A stretch of 64,000 nt of DNA, from the NCBI RefSeq assembly GCF_014656295.1, contig NZ_BNCD01000001.1, positions 62,001 to 126,000 on the forward strand. Direction: 5' to 3'. The notes beneath the pieces were generated by a model, which ran no database searches, was not told where the DNA came from, and saw only the letters and a list, made by a program, of their open reading frames with translations. The position numbers and the translations under genes were made by a program. This document shows, piece by piece, positions 61,126 to 64,000 of this stretch. The first letter of the stretch is position 1; each line of letters starts with the position of its first letter. The DNA is from Streptomyces sulfonofaciens (GTDB lineage: Bacteria > Actinomycetota > Actinomycetes > Streptomycetales > Streptomycetaceae).

Positions 61126-61995
61126 CTACTGCACGTCGACGAAGTCACCGGCGGCCTTCACGGCCGGGGTGGTGGAGGTGCCGGCGAAGGAGTAGCGCCA
61201 GTAGCCGTCGGTGGCTGCCGTGACGGTGGTCTTCAGCTCGCCGGTGCTGTTGGTGGTCAGCGTCTTGACGGTGCTGTAGGTGCTGGAGTCCGCCTTGCGG
61301 AACTGGAGCTGCACCTTCTGGCCGGTGTAGCCGTGGTAGGCGTGGTCCTCCCAGTTGGCGCGGGAGAGCTTGCCGGTCACGGTGATGGTGGCGCCCTTCT
61401 TCACCGGCTCGGGCGAGGCGTTGACGGTCTGCTTGGACAGCCGCTGCACGTGGTGGGTCGTGTAGTAGTCGTCCCAGAACAGGTCGCCGTCGTTGGAGAT
61501 GGCGCCCACCCGTACGTGCCAGGTGCCCGCGAGGGCGTTCATGTACAGGTCGGCGCGGGGGTCGATCGTGAAGCTCAGCACGCACTTGGACGTGGTGGCG
61601 CTGGAGGCGGTGCAGGTGGCCTGGTCCTCGTTCGGCAGCAGCAGGCCGTCCACGTCGTTGTCGATGTCGGTGCCGTGCCACAGGTCCAGGTAGGCGTCGT
61701 AGATGCCCGAGGGGTGCGAGGCGGTGACCGCGACCTTGATCGTCTTCTTGTCCGTGGTGCCCAGGACGATGTCGGCGTCGCCGTGCACGGCGACATCCGT
61801 GATCACGGGCTCGGCGGCGGCGGCGCGTACCGCGGCACGCGGCGCCTTCTTCGCCGGGGCGTCGCCGAAGCGCGAGGCGGCGTCGGGTGCGGCGCCCGGA
61901 GCGGGGGCTGCTGCCTGGGCGGCCGGGACGGCGAACGCGGTCAGGGCCAGGGCGCCGGACATCGTCGCGGCGGCCACCAGGGTGCGTATGCGCAT
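61126..61995 (-). CDS. Secreted Ig-like-fold protein
   Basis: A 289-residue protein with a signal peptide (VAAATMSGALALTAFAVPAA ending AQA) and a mature region of beta-rich segments (SGIYDAYLDLWHGTDIDND, TWHVRVGAISNDGDLFWDD, KKGATITVTGKLSRANWED). The last domain looks like a bacterial Ig-like or calcium-binding repeat. No enzymatic motif. Likely cell-surface or extracellular. Confidence 0.8.
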   Translation of the reverse strand: MRIRTLVAAATMSGALALTAFAVPAAQAAAPAPGAAPDAASRFGDAPAKKAPRAAVRAAAAEPVITDVAVHGDADIVLGTTDKKTIKVAVTASHPSGIYDAYLDLWHGTDIDNDVDGLLLPNEDQATCTASSATTSKCVLSFTIDPRADLYMNALAGTWHVRVGAISNDGDLFWDDYYTTHHVQRLSKQTVNASPEPVKKGATITVTGKLSRANWEDHAYHGYTGQKVQLQFRKADSSTYSTVKTLTTNSTGELKTTVTAATDGYWRYSFAGTSTTPAVKAAGDFVDVQ

Positions 61996-62220
61996 GTGTT
62001 CCCCATGTGGAGAGGGGGCCTGCGTGCCGCAGTTCGGCTCGCAAGGGGCCCGAGTGATCCAGGAGTCTGGTGACTCCGGAGATCAGACCTCCGAAGGGGG
62101 AGCCAGGTTGTACGCGAAGTGAATTTTCTGTGACCGAATCTGCACTGGTTCTGCGGACGGCCGGAGCCGGGCCCGGACGACCCGCTCCGACCGGGTGCGG
62201 GCGGCACGCCCCGGCCGGAT
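61996..62220. promoter_or_regulatory. 5' region of the secreted-protein gene with stacked hairpins
   Basis: Upstream of the ATG at 61995 lie GGAGTC-TGGT-GACTCC (62062-62077) and, next to it, GGAG/CCTCC pairing (to about 62092), followed by a comparatively AT-rich patch at 62114-62155 that probably holds the promoter. A structured leader may control expression. Confidence 0.4.
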
Positions 62221-62292
62221 GCGGACGGCCGCGCTCCGGCCGGGGCGGACGGCCGCGCTCCGGCCGGGGCGGACGGCCGGGTTCCGGCCGAC
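62221..62292. repeat. 24-bp tandem repeat, three copies
   Basis: Three 24-bp units beginning GCGGACGGCCGC at 62221, 62245 and 62269; the third has drifted. It ends 5 nt before the stop codon of the sacsin-like gene. Confidence 0.88.
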
Positions 62293-62297
62293 CGGCC

Positions 62298-64000
62298 TCA
62301 GTCGAACCAGCGGTCCCGCGCCAACTCCTCCGTGCGGGACGGGTCCTCCAGCAGCGCCGCCACCTCGAAGCGCCGCGGCCACTCGCGCGCCGCCCACGCC
62401 AGGCCCGCCGCGACCCCTTCCAGCGTCGCCGCGTGCACCACCCCGTCCGCGGTGCGGTACCAGTCCAGCTCCACGCCGTCCACGACGAGTTCCTCGTGCT
62501 CGACGTACGACCGCGGCGTGCCGGCGCCCAGCAGCACCCGCACCGCCTCCGGCACCTCGCGCACCGCGCCCTCGTCCCGGACGGCGCCCGGCACCGTCTC
62601 ACCCAGCCTGCGCACCTGGAACAGCTCGGCGAGGTCCGCGGCGGCCGGCGGGCGCACCGGCAGCAGCGGGCGGCCGCCGGACAGCGGCAGCAGGTCGGGG
62701 GAGTCGGCGACGACCGCGTCGCGCGCGTCCACGACCACCACCCGGCCGTCGCCCTCGACCGCCCGCACCTCGTCGGGCAGCGTCACCTGCTGCGGGTCGA
62801 GTTCCGCGAGCGCACCGTAGAGGCCGTGCAACTGGGCCGCGCTCACCTCCCGGTCCGGGTCGGCGAGCCGGTCGAGCAGCTCGGCGGCACCGCCCGGCTC
62901 GTCGAGCAGCGCGGCCACGGACGTCCGCACGCCCAGCGCGCGCAGCACCTGCTCGTCCTCGAAACCGGTGGCGTCCGCGGAGTCGTACAGCCCTGCGAGC
63001 AGCGGATCGCCGCCGAAGGCGCGCAGCCCGGCGGGCCTGCGCCCGTCCAGCACCGGATGGCCGCGCAGCCACCACGCCGTGTACGGGCGCACGGTCTCGG
63101 TGGTGCCGTCGGGCAGCAGGATCCGCACCGGCTGGGTCAGGGCGTCCCGCAGCGGCGGCCTGGACAGCATGGCCATCGCCTGCGGCCAGCGGTCCTCGTC
63201 GACCAGGTCGAGGTCGCGGACCGCCACGATCTCGGTGGCCACCGGCGGCACCGGGGTGTCGGGCAGCCGGTCGAGCACGTCCTCGCACCAGACGTCCACC
63301 GCGTCCAGCAGGCCCACGTCGTCGGGCTCCGCGTAGTCGCCGTCCCGGGGCTCCAACTCGTCCGGGTCGAGCACCACATCGGTGGCGCGCACCAGCGAGA
63401 AGCCGGCCAGGGCGCCGCAGGCGGCGAGCGTCCGGGCGCCCCAGCGGGCGGCCAGCTCCGCGTCCACCTCGGCCAGCTCACCCTCCCGGATCACCTGCGC
63501 GAACGGGCTGCCGGGCACGACCAGCTCACCCGCCGGGGCCGGCTCGCCGTCCTCGTCGGGCAGCGCGAGCGCACCCAGCCAGGGCTCGTCGCCCGGTTCG
63601 AGACCGGCGTCGCGCACCAGCCCGAGCACCACCTCGGCCAGTTCCTCGGCGTCGGGACGGCGGGCCTCGTCGGCGCCGGGGAACCAGTCGTCCTCGTCCA
63701 TCGACGCCGCCACCGCAGCCCGCACCTGCGCGGTGGTGAGCACGGCGCGCGGTGACGCGGGCAGCGCGCCGAGCTTCTCCAGCAGGGGATGTGCGGCGTC
63801 CGGATGGGCGACCTTCAGGCCGAGGCGGGTCAGGACGCCCGCGGACGCCGCGGTGGTCTCGCCGGGGGACGGCTCGTACCCGGCCCCGGACGCCGGCAGC
63901 GGCAGCAGGACGTGGCGGGGGCCGATGGTGGTGCGGGGCAGCGCGGGGCCCTCGCCGGCGGCCGGCCCCGCGCCACCCGGCACGCCGCCGGCCAGCGGGA
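62298..64000 (-). CDS. Sacsin N-terminal ATPase-like protein, 3' part
   Basis: The window ends inside this gene; about 567 C-terminal residues are present and the frame stays open to 64000. The visible part is acidic and helical without catalytic motifs (PWLGALALPDEDGEPAPAGE, LVRATDVVLDPDELEPRDGD, YTAWWLRGHPVLDGRRPAGL, VLLGAGTPRSYVEHEELVVD). From memory it matches the C-terminal half of Streptomyces proteins of about 1000 residues whose N-terminus is a sacsin/Hsp90-like ATPase. The ATPase domain itself would lie outside the window. Confidence 0.7.
   Translation of the reverse strand, partial: PLAGGVPGGAGPAAGEGPALPRTTIGPRHVLLPLPASGAGYEPSPGETTAASAGVLTRLGLKVAHPDAAHPLLEKLGALPASPRAVLTTAQVRAAVAASMDEDDWFPGADEARRPDAEELAEVVLGLVRDAGLEPGDEPWLGALALPDEDGEPAPAGELVVPGSPFAQVIREGELAEVDAELAARWGARTLAACGALAGFSLVRATDVVLDPDELEPRDGDYAEPDDVGLLDAVDVWCEDVLDRLPDTPVPPVATEIVAVRDLDLVDEDRWPQAMAMLSRPPLRDALTQPVRILLPDGTTETVRPYTAWWLRGHPVLDGRRPAGLRAFGGDPLLAGLYDSADATGFEDEQVLRALGVRTSVAALLDEPGGAAELLDRLADPDREVSAAQLHGLYGALAELDPQQVTLPDEVRAVEGDGRVVVVDARDAVVADSPDLLPLSGGRPLLPVRPPAAADLAELFQVRRLGETVPGAVRDEGAVREVPEAVRVLLGAGTPRSYVEHEELVVDGVELDWYRTADGVVHAATLEGVAAGLAWAAREWPRRFEVAALLEDPSRTEELARDRWFD

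Overview
This window looks like chromosomal core sequence of a Streptomyces. Base composition is very GC-rich. Most genes start with GTG or ATG and abut their neighbour through 4-nt GTGA or ATGA overlaps. The gene content (a DmdR1-type iron regulator, an NsdA-like regulator, an actinobacterial serC, sigma/anti-sigma pairs, a sacsin-like ATPase) and, from memory, the gene order match the S. coelicolor interval around SCO4360-SCO4440. I see no rRNA, tRNA, CRISPR array, prophage or antibiotic gene cluster.

Layout. (1) 0-6.5 kb, regulators: a GlxA-type AraC activator, an RsbW-like ATPase whose start lies 3 nt after a 19-codon leader ORF and which carries a TTA codon, a four-EF-hand calcium-binding protein, a STAS antagonist, and an ECF-like sigma factor coupled to a zinc-type anti-sigma protein. 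(2) 6.7-25 kb, housekeeping and regulation: purU, a lipoprotein solute-binding protein, a proline-rich membrane protein with four T-Q-x-[LI] motifs, an NsdA-like regulator, a primase-like protein, a two-gene ABC exporter, a TTA-containing alpha/beta hydrolase with an SOS-like box upstream, dmdR1, a SIS protein, a PAS/GAF protein, pdxH and a type-2 citrate synthase. (3) 25.3-34.8 kb, an acyl-CoA catabolic operon on the minus strand: TIGR03084 protein, AtuA/DUF1446 protein, acyl-CoA carboxylase beta and alpha, acyl-CoA dehydrogenase, then a scar where a ligase and an enoyl-CoA hydratase appear to be deleted around a palindromic element, then a TetR regulator. A perfect 16-bp palindrome lies at the head of the operon. 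(4) 35-44 kb: a flavin oxidoreductase, an amino-acid permease, an SDR reductase, a DMT exporter, a large FAD/Fe-S oxidase and an orphan Scr1-type HTH regulator. (5) 44.6-50 kb: an ECF sigma factor with a membrane partner and a secreted Ala-Pro protein, serC, a propeller-like secreted protein and an SGNH hydrolase. (6) 50-64 kb: two aldo/keto reductases, thpR with a 29-residue membrane peptide, a MarR-MFS pair, an NCS2 purine permease, a DUF2530 protein, a CtpE-like P-type ATPase, a secreted protein and the 3' part of a sacsin-like ATPase gene.

Two features recur. First, ten or more gaps between genes hold their own short GC-rich minisatellite (units of about 10 to 59 bp, mostly unrelated in sequence). 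Second, at least eight genes have a TAnnnT-like -10 element 5-7 nt before the start codon and no good ribosome-binding site, as expected for leaderless mRNAs. The least explained items are the leader ORF at 2259-2318, an orphan promoter with a near-perfect Shine-Dalgarno and a 12-codon ORF at 22761-22861, the deletion scar at 25933-26390 and a micro-ORF at 53144-53233.
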